Source: Akkermansia sp. (lineage in GTDB: Bacteria > Verrucomicrobiota > Verrucomicrobiia > Verrucomicrobiales > Akkermansiaceae). Taken from it: DNA of 64,000 nucleotides. The stretch covers positions 1 through 64,000 of the forward strand of contig JAFVIC010000065.1 of NCBI GenBank assembly GCA_017477935.1. The letters are read 5' to 3'. How positions within the stretch are numbered: position 1 is the first letter of the stretch; every line of letters begins with the position of its first letter. The notes under the pieces are model-generated. The model ran no database searches, was not told the origin of the DNA, and saw nothing but the letters and a program-made list of their open reading frames with translations. Both the position numbers and the translations under genes were made by a program. This document shows positions 36,547 through 44,707 of the stretch, one piece after another.

Positions 36547-39024
36547 TTATTTATCGTGCATCTTCATGAAGATACCGGTATTGGGCTCCGGCAACCAGTT
36601 CGGGAACTCTTTTTTGAGCGACTCTTCGTACTGTGCGGCTTCACCGGCGCGCTCGCAGCGACGCAGGGCGTGCGCCACCTTGTAAAGCCCGAGGGGCTTC
36701 AGTTCCTTATCGCTCACTACGTTAGCTGTGCGGCCATAGTATTTCGCAGCCTCAGCGAAGTTGCGCTCGGCATAATACGTGTCGCCCAGAGTCAGGAAGG
36801 TGTAGGACTTGATAGGGCCGTCAATACCCATTTCGATGGCCTCTTCGCAGAGTTTGCGAGCCTCGGCCGTCCGGTTAAGCCCAATGAGCAGCTGAGCCAT
36901 ATCACGCATACCTTCAGCTTTGCGGTAGGCCTTGTCCTCCATACTCACATAATGTTCGGCAGCCTCAAGCCCGCTCTCGTACTGGCGCAGTTCCAGGCGG
37001 GTACGGGCAAGGGTTTTCCACACCAGCGGCTGCACGGCGGCACGTTCTTTCTCATTGCCCTGAGCGTCCTTGTACTTCTCGCGGGGGGAACGCCCCACGG
37101 CATCAGAAAGGAACTCATCAGCCTTCAGGTACTGCTTGTTCTGGAAACATTTCCAGCCGCACCACAGGGGGATATCGGGGGGGAGAGCACGGTAGGTGTC
37201 GATGTTGTTGGCCTTGAGGGTATTGAGTGCATCCAGCAGGTTGGCAACATCTTCCAATCGATAATAGCACTGCACAAGACACAGGTCGGCAACGGAGGCA
37301 TAGCCCTCAGGGTTAATACGACTTGCCTCTTTATAATGAGGTATGGCCTCGGCAGGAGCGGATTCCGACTTGGCGCGGGCGATGTGATAGTGAGCTTCAG
37401 CAATGGCTGCGGGTTTCACGGCACGGTTGGTGCTCTTTATGAGCATCTCGTAGTAGCGAATCATTTTAGCCGTATCCTTGGCTTCAGATGAAGCGAGGGC
37501 GGCCTTCTGCATGCAGGTGGGGGCGGATGGGCTGTTGGGGAATTCGTTGATAACCCGGTCGAAATCAGCCATGGCAGCCTGCTGATTGCCCATGCGCAGA
37601 TTACAGGTACCACGCATGGCCAGCACTTCAGGCATGTGAACATCCTGCCCGTACTGCTTCACGAAATCATCAAGCACCTTGAGTGCGAGCATTTCGTTAT
37701 TTTCAATCTTGGTGGCACTCCAGGCGCGCTTGTACATGATATCAGCTCGCTCTTTTTCCGACAGTCCGGAAAGATTGTTGTAGTTGATAGCCTCGTACTG
37801 GGCGGAGGCATCTTGCGGGGCGGCAAGCAACAATCTGTCGGCATACATGACCCTCACCATATCGACACAGGGCAGCGAGGCCGTTGGTTCGCCGGGTGCG
37901 GCGTAGGTGTTCAGGTATTTTCTTGCATGGAGCACGAAATCCGTCTTGCGCAGCAATCTGTAGCAAATCAGGCGGCGATAGGCACTGTCTGCCGCGATGT
38001 GGGTTTTCGGCATAGCAACCTCTGCAACCTCGTACCAACGGGCAGCATCGTCATACCGGCCAAGTTCCATGTAGGACAGCCCGACATAGACAGCACGCTT
38101 GGCCTCATTCTCCGGATTGTCCATGACGGTATGTTTACTTGTAACATTATCTATCACACCCTGATAATTCTTGGCCTGTATCAGGTTGCGCAACGTAAGC
38201 ATCTGCGCCTCTGCGCTGTGTTTTGCCATGCCGGGCATACCATCAAGCTCGGTGTAGAGTCGCTGTGCCTCGTCCATCTTGCCGAGTTTCACAGCCAGAC
38301 GGGCAGCCTGAAGGGTGGCGATTCCGCGGCGGGAGGCCTCCAACTTCCGATTCCCCAGCAAGCGCATGAAGAGAGTGTAAGCCTCTTCATTTTTGCCATC
38401 GGCGGTTTTCATCTGGGCCAAATCAAAGAGAGCAATTTCCGCATAGGCCGGGTCTACACCCGGGGTATCAATCAGCGAGGCAAAAAGAGCCTCAGCCTCC
38501 TTCTTCTGCCCCAGCTGACGGTGAGCGCGAGCCAGGCGGAAATTGGCATCGTTGCGCATGCGGGCATCTCGCGTTTCGCGGGCTGCAATACTGTAATAGT
38601 TGCGGGCTTTATCCCAGTGCTTCAAGATGGTCGCCTGCGTGGCAAGCTTGTAAGCCGCAGCCGCTGCGAACTCACCTGCCCCCTTGCGGGCTGCTATCTT
38701 CTCAAGCACGGCATCTGCGGCAGCCCGGTTGCCGAGTTCCTCCAGACAGGTAGCCTCGCGATACTGAGCTTTCACGGCATTGGGGGAGTTCGGATAGTCA
38801 TTGACAAAACGCCCGAACAAGGTTGCTGCACTCGACATCCCGGTACGGCGGGCCGGTGTATTCTTCGCGGCCTGGCAAGCCTGCATGTACAGGCTCTCTG
38901 CGATGTCATAAGCATCCGCCTCAGGGTTGACGGCCAGGGTATCATCGTCCCCCTGTTGGGCCATCATTACAGGAGCTCCCAGCAGGCAGAGCCCCACCAT
39001 CACACTATTGACATTCTTGCACAT
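36547..39024 (-). CDS. Large secreted TPR-repeat protein
   Basis: 825 residues. Signal peptide (MCKNVNSVMVGLCLLGAPVMMA) and then almost entirely tetratricopeptide-like helical hairpins, for example FVNDYPNSPNAVKAQYREA, EFAAAAAYKLATQA, FPNSPSAPTCMQKAA, FLTLGDTYYAERNFAEAAKYYGR. The placement after ExbB/TolQ- and ExbD/TolR-like genes and before a GT51 glycosyltransferase recalls CpoB/YbgF of the Tol system, a TPR protein that links Tol to PBP1B, though this protein is much larger. The role is inferred from context. The start is chosen at the signal peptide; an in-frame ATG exists at 39072. Confidence 0.82.
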   Translation of the reverse strand: MCKNVNSVMVGLCLLGAPVMMAQQGDDDTLAVNPEADAYDIAESLYMQACQAAKNTPARRTGMSSAATLFGRFVNDYPNSPNAVKAQYREATCLEELGNRAAADAVLEKIAARKGAGEFAAAAAYKLATQATILKHWDKARNYYSIAARETRDARMRNDANFRLARAHRQLGQKKEAEALFASLIDTPGVDPAYAEIALFDLAQMKTADGKNEEAYTLFMRLLGNRKLEASRRGIATLQAARLAVKLGKMDEAQRLYTELDGMPGMAKHSAEAQMLTLRNLIQAKNYQGVIDNVTSKHTVMDNPENEAKRAVYVGLSYMELGRYDDAARWYEVAEVAMPKTHIAADSAYRRLICYRLLRKTDFVLHARKYLNTYAAPGEPTASLPCVDMVRVMYADRLLLAAPQDASAQYEAINYNNLSGLSEKERADIMYKRAWSATKIENNEMLALKVLDDFVKQYGQDVHMPEVLAMRGTCNLRMGNQQAAMADFDRVINEFPNSPSAPTCMQKAALASSEAKDTAKMIRYYEMLIKSTNRAVKPAAIAEAHYHIARAKSESAPAEAIPHYKEASRINPEGYASVADLCLVQCYYRLEDVANLLDALNTLKANNIDTYRALPPDIPLWCGWKCFQNKQYLKADEFLSDAVGRSPREKYKDAQGNEKERAAVQPLVWKTLARTRLELRQYESGLEAAEHYVSMEDKAYRKAEGMRDMAQLLIGLNRTAEARKLCEEAIEMGIDGPIKSYTFLTLGDTYYAERNFAEAAKYYGRTANVVSDKELKPLGLYKVAHALRRCERAGEAAQYEESLKKEFPNWLPEPNTGIFMKMHDK

Positions 39025-39116
39025 ATTGGTATTCTGAGATTTGATAAAGTTATAAACGCGAAAGAGCCTCACACCGGGTGGGGCTTATCTTAAATATACA
39101 GGCAGATGCCCCGACA

Positions 39117-39548
39117 TCATTCCGATGTCTTGGGCATCTGCTTGGAAAAGCTCACGTTGTACACGCCGGCTTTCGTGCAGGTGGAAATCACGTCTGCCAC
39201 TTTCTGCCAGCGCATATCAGCATCACCTCGAATTCGCACGGGCTGATGTTTATTGATTCGGACCTGGCGGCTCAGCTGAGCCTGCAGTTCTTCGAGGGTA
39301 AATTGCGTGCGGTCGATGGTCACGATAAGCTTGCCGTCCTTATCCTCGCGGGCATTGATAATCATTTCGTCAATGGCACGCGGGTCTTCGGATGTCGTAT
39401 CCGCCGTGGGCACCTTCACCTCAAGATCCTGCTCATTGAGAATGAACTTCTGCGTAACAACGAAGAAAATGAGGAGCAGGAACACCACATCAATCATGGG
39501 TGCGAGCTGAAAGCCTATCGGCTCAGGTATCTTGGCATTGATTTTCAT
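39117..39548 (-). CDS. ExbD/TolR family protein
   Basis: 143 residues with one N-terminal transmembrane helix. The conserved proton-pathway Asp lies in APMIDVVFLLLIFF, followed by a periplasmic domain that should bind the peptidoglycan or the energised partner. It pairs with the ExbB/TolQ-like protein encoded 18 bases upstream to form a proton-driven motor. Whether the motor powers TonB-like transport or a Tol-like system cannot be decided; no TonB, TolA, TolB or Pal gene is in the window. Confidence 0.92.
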   Translation of the reverse strand: MKINAKIPEPIGFQLAPMIDVVFLLLIFFVVTQKFILNEQDLEVKVPTADTTSEDPRAIDEMIINAREDKDGKLIVTIDRTQFTLEELQAQLSRQVRINKHQPVRIRGDADMRWQKVADVISTCTKAGVYNVSFSKQMPKTSE

Positions 39549-39566
39549 GAGAGTAAGGCGATATTA

Positions 39567-40331
39567 TCAATACTCATCGTCATCAAGCGTCTCAATTCGG
39601 GAGCTCTTCTGCACACCATTATTACCCAGGCGCTGCTCACGGTCCGCCTGCACCGTCAACACGGAGAGGATGTGGGTCACAGCCACCTCCATATCGGTGA
39701 TGTGTTTCTGAATGCGGTTACGGAACACGGCGTAAGCCAGCATACAGGGAATAGCCAGGAACAGACCGCCGGCCGTGGTAATCATAGCCTCGGAAATACC
39801 GCTTGCCATCTGCATCTGCTTCACGCCTTCGAAGTTACCCTGAGCCATTTCAAGGAACGTACTCATCATACCCAGCACGGTACCGAGCAGACCGACCATG
39901 GGAGAAATGGAGCCGATATCGGAGAGCCAGTTAATCTGGCGAGTAAGAATATTGGCCTGACGGGTAGCCTCGGCGGAGGCCACTTCGCGCACGGCATCCA
40001 TACTGGCACGCTGATTACGCTGCATGAACTGCACAATCACATGCACCGTACGGGCAAAACTCGAGCCGTCAGCCTCGCACTTGTTGAGCAGGCCGGCGTA
40101 GTCCTTGTGGCGAATATAAGATTCGACGGTAAGCACGATGTCGCGCGGCAGCACGGCAGAGGCACGCGTGGTCCAGAGACACACAAACACCGCCATCAGT
40201 GCAATGAAGGAAAGACCCACCAGCACGTACATCAGCGCGCCGCCCTTCTCGAAAATATCAAACAACTCAAAGCCTTGTGTCGCTTCACTCGTCTTTACGC
40301 CGGCATTTGCTAAAATAAATATCGCGTCCAT
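39567..40331 (-). CDS. MotA/TolQ/ExbB proton channel family protein
   Basis: 254 residues. Three transmembrane helices: one near the N-terminus (about 30-53), and two in the conserved C-terminal block starting WLSDIGSISPMVGLLGTVLGMMSTF and continuing AMITTAGGLFLAIPCMLAYAVF. This is the pentameric channel part of an ExbBD/TolQR motor. It is the first gene of the run that continues with ExbD, the TPR protein and the GT51 enzyme, and has a strong promoter. Confidence 0.93.
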   Translation of the reverse strand: MDAIFILANAGVKTSEATQGFELFDIFEKGGALMYVLVGLSFIALMAVFVCLWTTRASAVLPRDIVLTVESYIRHKDYAGLLNKCEADGSSFARTVHVIVQFMQRNQRASMDAVREVASAEATRQANILTRQINWLSDIGSISPMVGLLGTVLGMMSTFLEMAQGNFEGVKQMQMASGISEAMITTAGGLFLAIPCMLAYAVFRNRIQKHITDMEVAVTHILSVLTVQADREQRLGNNGVQKSSRIETLDDDEY

Positions 40332-40343
40332 AGTCTGGGCCGG

Positions 40344-40372
40344 ATTATAAGAAAACTTTTTCTCAATTTCAA
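40344..40372 (-). promoter_or_regulatory. Promoter of the exbB-exbD-TPR-GT51 operon
   Basis: TTGAAA (40367-40372), 17-base spacer, perfect TATAAT (40344-40349) on the minus strand, 12 bases before the ATG. Confidence 0.75.
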
Positions 40373-40399
40373 GCCCATAAACTGTCTTTATGCGTTTTT

Positions 40400-41122
40400 T
40401 TACGGGGTAGTGAGCAAATCATCTCTCACTTCAAAATTGTAGGAATAAACAGTCCCGTGCCCCGTAAGGAAATAATGCCACCACTCGCGGCTGTAATTGC
40501 GCAAACCGGCGGCAGCCATGGCATCCCTGAGTTTCAGGCGGTTAGCCTGCTGCGCTGCGGTAATGAGCGGGGAGCGGGTGGCAGAGCTGACATCCAGCAG
40601 GTCATGGTGCCCGCCCATATCAAGCTCACGCCCGGTACTCAGGTCCACGAGGGTGAGGTCGACAGCAATTCCCCAGCTGTGCTCGGAAACATTGCCGATA
40701 TACTTACCGTCATAAATACCCTGCTTGGTGATATTAGGGTAAAACTTTGCCTTCATGCTCACATCATCCGTTTTGGACCAGCGGCGGAAGTCATACATGG
40801 CACAGGCCGGGCGATAGGCGTCCCACACAAGCAAGCCGAGCCCCTCTTTTGCCAGCAGGTCAGCCGCGCGCCTGATAGCAGCAGCCGTATCTTTTCGCAA
40901 TATGGCGCGCTGCCCGGCATAGCCGGTTATCGGACGTCCCACAAAATTATCATACCCGCTGTACTTCAAATCAACACGCACGGTAGGCGCCACGGTATCC
41001 AGATAACAGAAATCCGCGGGCATGGCAGGCTTGGCAGCCTCAGTGACCTGCGCCCCATACGGCGTGCAGTGGCTCAGCAACAAAGCAGCGCAAGCGAATA
41101 ACAACGACAACAAGCTTCTCAT
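40400..41122 (-). CDS. VanX-like D-alanyl-D-alanine dipeptidase (M15D)
   Basis: 240 residues with an N-terminal hydrophobic signal (possible lipoprotein, LLLSHC). The M15 zinc site is complete: SEHSWGIAVD (His148, Asp155) and EWWHY (Glu213, His216). DAYRP (101-105) carries the Arg conserved in VanX/DdpX. Such enzymes hydrolyse D-Ala-D-Ala; outside vancomycin clusters they recycle peptidoglycan dipeptides. No VanA/H/R/S gene is nearby, so a resistance role is not implied. The start at 41122 is fixed by a promoter whose -10 box overlaps the ATG at 41131. Confidence 0.87.
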   Translation of the reverse strand: MRSLLSLLFACAALLLSHCTPYGAQVTEAAKPAMPADFCYLDTVAPTVRVDLKYSGYDNFVGRPITGYAGQRAILRKDTAAAIRRAADLLAKEGLGLLVWDAYRPACAMYDFRRWSKTDDVSMKAKFYPNITKQGIYDGKYIGNVSEHSWGIAVDLTLVDLSTGRELDMGGHHDLLDVSSATRSPLITAAQQANRLKLRDAMAAAGLRNYSREWWHYFLTGHGTVYSYNFEVRDDLLTTP

Positions 41123-41129
41123 GTGCGAC

Positions 41130-41158
41130 ATTGTAACACATCCCGCCCCTGCCCGCAA
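41130..41158 (-). promoter_or_regulatory. Promoter of the VanX-like gene
   Basis: TTGCGG (41153-41158), 17-base spacer, TACAAT (41130-41135) on the minus strand, then exactly 7 bases to the ATG at 41122. Confidence 0.65.
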
Positions 41159-41227
41159 GTGCCTATCTTAACGGGGGCAGATTTTCCGCCACTTGCGCGA
41201 TATTTTTCATTTTTTTGCAAAATCGGC

Positions 41228-41256
41228 TTGACTTTTTCGAATAAATAAGCTATTAC
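41228..41256 (+). promoter_or_regulatory. Promoter of the initiator tRNA gene
   Basis: TTGACT (41228-41233), 17-base spacer, TATTAC (41251-41256), about 34 bases before the mature tRNA. Confidence 0.6.
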
Positions 41257-41290
41257 TGCTCGCGCACCACCAAGGTGCCCCATATAAAAT

Positions 41291-41364
41291 CGCGGGATGG
41301 AGCAGTCTGGTAGCTCGTCAGGCTCATAACCTGAAGGCCGTAGGTTCAAATCCTACTCCCGCAA
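41291..41364 (+). tRNA. Initiator tRNA-fMet (CAU)
   Basis: 74 bases without encoded CCA. The acceptor stem shows the initiator hallmark of an unpaired C1-A72 (CGCGGGA against TCCCGC plus AA). The anticodon loop reads CTCATAA with CAT, and the T arm is GTTCAAATC. Sequence is close to bacterial initiator tRNAs. A terminator follows seven bases later. Confidence 0.96.
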
Positions 41365-41370
41365 CTCCGA

Positions 41371-41399
41371 AAACAGCCGTATGCAGCGGCTGTTTTTTT
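41371..41399 (+). terminator. Terminator of the initiator tRNA gene
   Basis: AAACAGCCG (41371-41379) pairs with CGGCTGTTT (41387-41395), loop of seven bases, followed by more T. Confidence 0.85.
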
Positions 41400-41473
41400 G
41401 TAGACACACGCCGGGGATTTCTCGAACAATTTCCCGGATGCTATCAGCGGAATGGTAATTCTGCCCTACGGAC

Positions 41474-42568
41474 TCAGAGCGCTTTAATATAGTCACAAAC
41501 GCTTTTAAGGAATGGGAAAACCTGACGGCGAAGATCGTCTGCGAAATCCCCCGCATACCAATCATAGTCCTGCAGAGACTTCTCGATAAGGTAATAACGG
41601 CGAGCGTCTTCGCGGGAAAAATCAAGGGGTTGCCGCAAAAGGTGTTGCAGCAAAAGGTGTTGCAGCAAGGCGCTGAAATGGGTGTTGTCGCCACATCTCG
41701 ACAGCAGGGATAAGTGCACCCCTTCACAAGAGAGGCGGAAGTCGCACGCACAGGAGATTTTTCTAAACTCCATCACGAAACAACCTTGAGGCGATTTTTT
41801 CAGGTAATACCAACATTCAATGTTCTCACTTAATGTGCCTTCTTTAATTGCTTGTTCAAATTGAGCATAAATGCTGTGAGCCTTTCGCCAAAATTTATCT
41901 TCCAACTCACTTACAGCAGACGTCAGTTGGCTGAATTGCGCATAATGATTCAACAAAAAACGTTCTTTTTCGTTCAGTTCTGTACTCATGTTCAAATGTT
42001 CTGTATGTTCGATAAGAGACACCAATTGCGGTAGATGGAGCAAGTTATGGCTATTCAGACAAAGCCCTAACTGAGAGCGTACCTGTTGCCAGAATCGATT
42101 ATAGGTAACGGATAGCCAATGCGGATTGTCGATTTGCATACCACGAACGGAAAGTACGATACAATACACAGGCTCGCCAAAATCAGCAATGAGAGTACAT
42201 CGATAATCCTCCAAATCATTATAGAGAGCCGCATCAATTTTGTGTTCTATTCCAATGGTCGCCGCATCCGTACGGATAACAAGATCCAAACGGCCGTGCG
42301 CAGTCGAATATTCGCGATAAACCTCAGCATGGTCGGTTTGGGGCATCTGCGGAGCCACAATTTGCAAAAAGGCATTCGCCAAGAGACAACCGAAGCCGTG
42401 CGGATTAGAGCTCCGGATATAATAAGCCAGAGCATTGCTGAGCATATTCTCGTCTCGGCTACGGTGGACGATATCGAGAAATGAGGGCGAACGGTGAGAA
42501 GTCTCGGGGATTTGCAGGTACTGCAACAGGAGGCTGAGAATATCTTGTTGTGAAAGCGTGTTTGCCAT
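41474..42568 (-). CDS. PD-(D/E)XK nuclease superfamily protein
   Basis: 364 residues. The N-terminal half has the PD-(D/E)XK core: an acidic helix residue (EVYREYS), GRLDLVI with Asp95, then ATIGIEHKI with Glu108 and Lys110 (E-H-K), the pattern of the PDDEXK_4 family often annotated beside mobile or defence genes. The C-terminal half is unrecognised and includes a cysteine-rich stretch (KISCACDFRLSC). It is more AT-rich than the adjacent pckG gene and lies beside the initiator tRNA, so it may have been acquired. No methylase or other restriction partner is adjacent. I start at MANTLSQQ; the in-frame upstream extension translates a hairpin. Confidence 0.7.
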   Translation of the reverse strand: MANTLSQQDILSLLLQYLQIPETSHRSPSFLDIVHRSRDENMLSNALAYYIRSSNPHGFGCLLANAFLQIVAPQMPQTDHAEVYREYSTAHGRLDLVIRTDAATIGIEHKIDAALYNDLEDYRCTLIADFGEPVYCIVLSVRGMQIDNPHWLSVTYNRFWQQVRSQLGLCLNSHNLLHLPQLVSLIEHTEHLNMSTELNEKERFLLNHYAQFSQLTSAVSELEDKFWRKAHSIYAQFEQAIKEGTLSENIECWYYLKKSPQGCFVMEFRKISCACDFRLSCEGVHLSLLSRCGDNTHFSALLQHLLLQHLLRQPLDFSREDARRYYLIEKSLQDYDWYAGDFADDLRRQVFPFLKSVCDYIKAL

Positions 42569-42597
42569 ATCCGATAAACCAATGCTGATAAACTTTA

Positions 42598-42630
42598 CTG
42601 CCGCTTTCACAACTTCGGCGAAAGCGGCAG
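42598..42630 (-). terminator. Hairpin between pckG and the nuclease-like gene
   Basis: A perfect 11-bp inverted repeat (42598-42608 with 42620-42630) around an 11-base loop, downstream of the pckG stop on the minus strand. The tail is TAAAGTTT rather than a clean T run, so it may be a weak terminator or attenuator. Confidence 0.5.
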
Positions 42631-42667
42631 CAGTTAATGGTACTCGCAGCTTACGCTGCAAGGAGCT

Positions 42668-44515
42668 TTAGTTGAACTTGGCGATGAGAGCCTGGCGCTG
42701 AGCCTCAAGCTCGGCGGGCAGCTTGTCACCAACCATGTTGAACAGCTCGGTCTGAGACTCAAGCTCAGCCTTCCACTCGGACTCGGAAAGAGCCATGTTG
42801 GTGTTGAAGGCGGCCTCATCGTAGCCCTTCAGCCCCTCGGTGTCGAGCTCAGCATAGGTGGGGGAGATACCCAGAGCGGTCTCTACGCCGTCCACCTCAC
42901 CGCGGCAACGACGCAGCACCCAGTCGAGCACGCGCATGTTGTCGCCGAAGCCGGGCCATACGAAGTTGCCCTCGGCATCCTTGCGGAACCAGTTCACGTT
43001 GAAGATCTTGGGCAGCTTGCATGCGCAGGTCTTGGTGCCCATGTCAAGCCAGTGCTGCCAGTAGTCACCCACATTGTAGCCAATGAAGGGCTTCATGGCC
43101 ATCGGGTCGCGGCGAACCTGACCAATCTGGCCGAAGGCAGCAGCGGTCATCTCGGAGCCCATGGTGGCACCTACATACACGCCGTGGTTCCAATCCTTGG
43201 ACTGGAATACGAGCGGCATGGTGGTGGCACGACGGCCGCCGAAGAGGAATGCGCTGATGGAAACACCCTCGGGGTTGTAGTACTCGGGGTCGAGCGTGGG
43301 GCACTGGGAGGCCGGAGCGGTGAAGCGGCTGTTCGGGTGAGCGCACTTGCGGCCGCAGTCGGGAGTCCAGTCGTTACCCTGCCAGTCGATGGCGTGTGCC
43401 GGCGGCTCGCCGTCCATGCCTTCCCACCATACGTCACCGTCGTCGGTCAGACCTACGTTGGTGAAGATGATGTTCTCCTTGATGGTGTCCATAGCGATGG
43501 GGTTGGACTTGTAGGAGGTTCCGGGAGCCACACCGAAGTAACCGTTCTCGGGGTTGATGGCGTGGAAGGTACCGTCCTCGTGGGGCCAGATCCAGGCGAT
43601 GTCGTCACCGATGATGCTGGTCTTCCAGCCCTTCTCAGCGAGAGCGGGCGGGGGCACCACCATGGCGAGGTTGGTCTTACCGCAGGCGGAGGGGAATGCA
43701 CCGGTCACATAGGACTTGCGGCCCTCGGGGTCGGTAATGCCGAGGATGAGCATGTGCTCAGCCATCCAGCCGTTCTTGCGGGCGATACCGGTAGCGATAC
43801 GCAGGGCCAGGCACTTCTTGCCGAGCAGAGCGTTACCACCGTAACCGGAACCGTAGGAGATGATTTCGCCGGTCTCGGGGAAGTGGCAGATGTACTTCTC
43901 CTCGTTGTTGCAGGGCCAGGTCACGTCTTCCTGACCGGGCTCGAGGGGAGCACCCACGGTGTGGAGGCAGGGCACGAAGTCGCCGTAGCCGTCACGCTTG
44001 GGGTTACCACCGCCGTTCACCTCGTCCTCGAGGCGCTTGAGCACCTTCTCACCCATGATGGTCATGATGCGCATGTTGGTCACCACGTAGGCGGAGTCGG
44101 TGATTTCGATACCGATCTTAGCCAGGGGGGAATCAAGCGGACCCATGCAGAAGGGGATGACGTACATGGTACGGCCCTTCATGGAACCATCGAGGTAGGG
44201 GTTGAGGATGGCGCGCATCTCAGCCGGGGACTTCCAGTTGTTGGTGGGGCCGGCGTCCTCCTGCTTCTCGGAGCAGATGAACGTACGCTCCTCAACACGG
44301 GCTACGTCAGAAGGAGTAGAACGAGCCAGGAAGCAGCCGGGGCGCTTCTCGGGGTTCAGGCGAATGTAGGTGCCTTTCTCAACCAGCATGTCGCACAGCT
44401 GGGTGTTCTCTTCCTCGGAACCGTCGCACCAGTAGACGGAATCGGGTTTGCAGAGCTGGCGGATTTCCTCCACCCACTCAGCAGCCTTCTTGTGAGTTGT
44501 ACCAGTAATTTTCAT
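42668..44515 (-). CDS. pckG: Phosphoenolpyruvate carboxykinase (GTP)
   Basis: Interconverts oxaloacetate and PEP with GTP; gluconeogenesis or, in fermenters, CO2 fixation toward succinate or propionate. 615 residues with GTP-class signatures: the kinase P-loop [14 protein letters not shown] with the reactive Cys, IIGDDIAWI, and [16 protein letters not shown]. The start at 44515 (MKITGTT) follows a -10 box by 9 bases; the ATG at 44524 touches the -10 and a longer frame upstream has no homology. It supplies PEP that the PTS genes in this window would use. Confidence 0.96.
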   Translation of the reverse strand: MKITGTTHKKAAEWVEEIRQLCKPDSVYWCDGSEEENTQLCDMLVEKGTYIRLNPEKRPGCFLARSTPSDVARVEERTFICSEKQEDAGPTNNWKSPAEMRAILNPYLDGSMKGRTMYVIPFCMGPLDSPLAKIGIEITDSAYVVTNMRIMTIMGEKVLKRLEDEVNGGGNPKRDGYGDFVPCLHTVGAPLEPGQEDVTWPCNNEEKYICHFPETGEIISYGSGYGGNALLGKKCLALRIATGIARKNGWMAEHMLILGITDPEGRKSYVTGAFPSACGKTNLAMVVPPPALAEKGWKTSIIGDDIAWIWPHEDGTFHAINPENGYFGVAPGTSYKSNPIAMDTIKENIIFTNVGLTDDGDVWWEGMDGEPPAHAIDWQGNDWTPDCGRKCAHPNSRFTAPASQCPTLDPEYYNPEGVSISAFLFGGRRATTMPLVFQSKDWNHGVYVGATMGSEMTAAAFGQIGQVRRDPMAMKPFIGYNVGDYWQHWLDMGTKTCACKLPKIFNVNWFRKDAEGNFVWPGFGDNMRVLDWVLRRCRGEVDGVETALGISPTYAELDTEGLKGYDEAAFNTNMALSESEWKAELESQTELFNMVGDKLPAELEAQRQALIAKFN

Positions 44516-44524
44516 GGTGCCCAT

Positions 44525-44553
44525 AAAATAGCATGTTGCGAGCAAACTTGCAA
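44525..44553 (-). promoter_or_regulatory. Promoter of pckG
   Basis: TTGCAA (44548-44553), 17-base spacer, TATTTT (44525-44530) on the minus strand, 9 bases before the ATG at 44515. Confidence 0.5.
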
Positions 44554-44668
44554 CACGAAAATTGAACATTTTTCGCCATGCAGTCATTTTTTTGAGCAAG
44601 CAACGCCACCGAATGAAGAAAAAATAACTGATTCCTCCCTCCATAGGGCGGTAACAGGCGAAAGTTGC

Positions 44669-44697
44669 TTGACAAAAGTGGGTATTTCGTGCAGTAT
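44669..44697 (+). promoter_or_regulatory. Promoter of lptD
   Basis: Consensus TTGACA (44669-44674), 17-base spacer, CAGTAT (44692-44697), 10 bases before the ATG at 44708. Confidence 0.6.
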
Positions 44698-44707
44698 AGA
44701 ATACGTA

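Noticed and set aside
39078-40313. Open frame on the plus strand opposite exbB/exbD
   Set aside because: Antisense of two clearly conserved genes; no homology, His-rich shadow composition.
40400-41122. A vancomycin-resistance cluster
   Set aside because: Only the VanX-like dipeptidase is present; no ligase, dehydrogenase or two-component system lies nearby.
41119-41349. Open frame on the minus strand across the initiator tRNA (MNLRPSGYEPDELPD type)
   Set aside because: This is the well-known spurious translation of the antisense of a tRNA gene.
43052-44707. Long in-frame extension upstream of lptD on the plus strand
   Set aside because: It runs exactly antisense through pckG, a strongly conserved gene, and shows no homology; the signal peptide and promoter place the lptD start at 44708.
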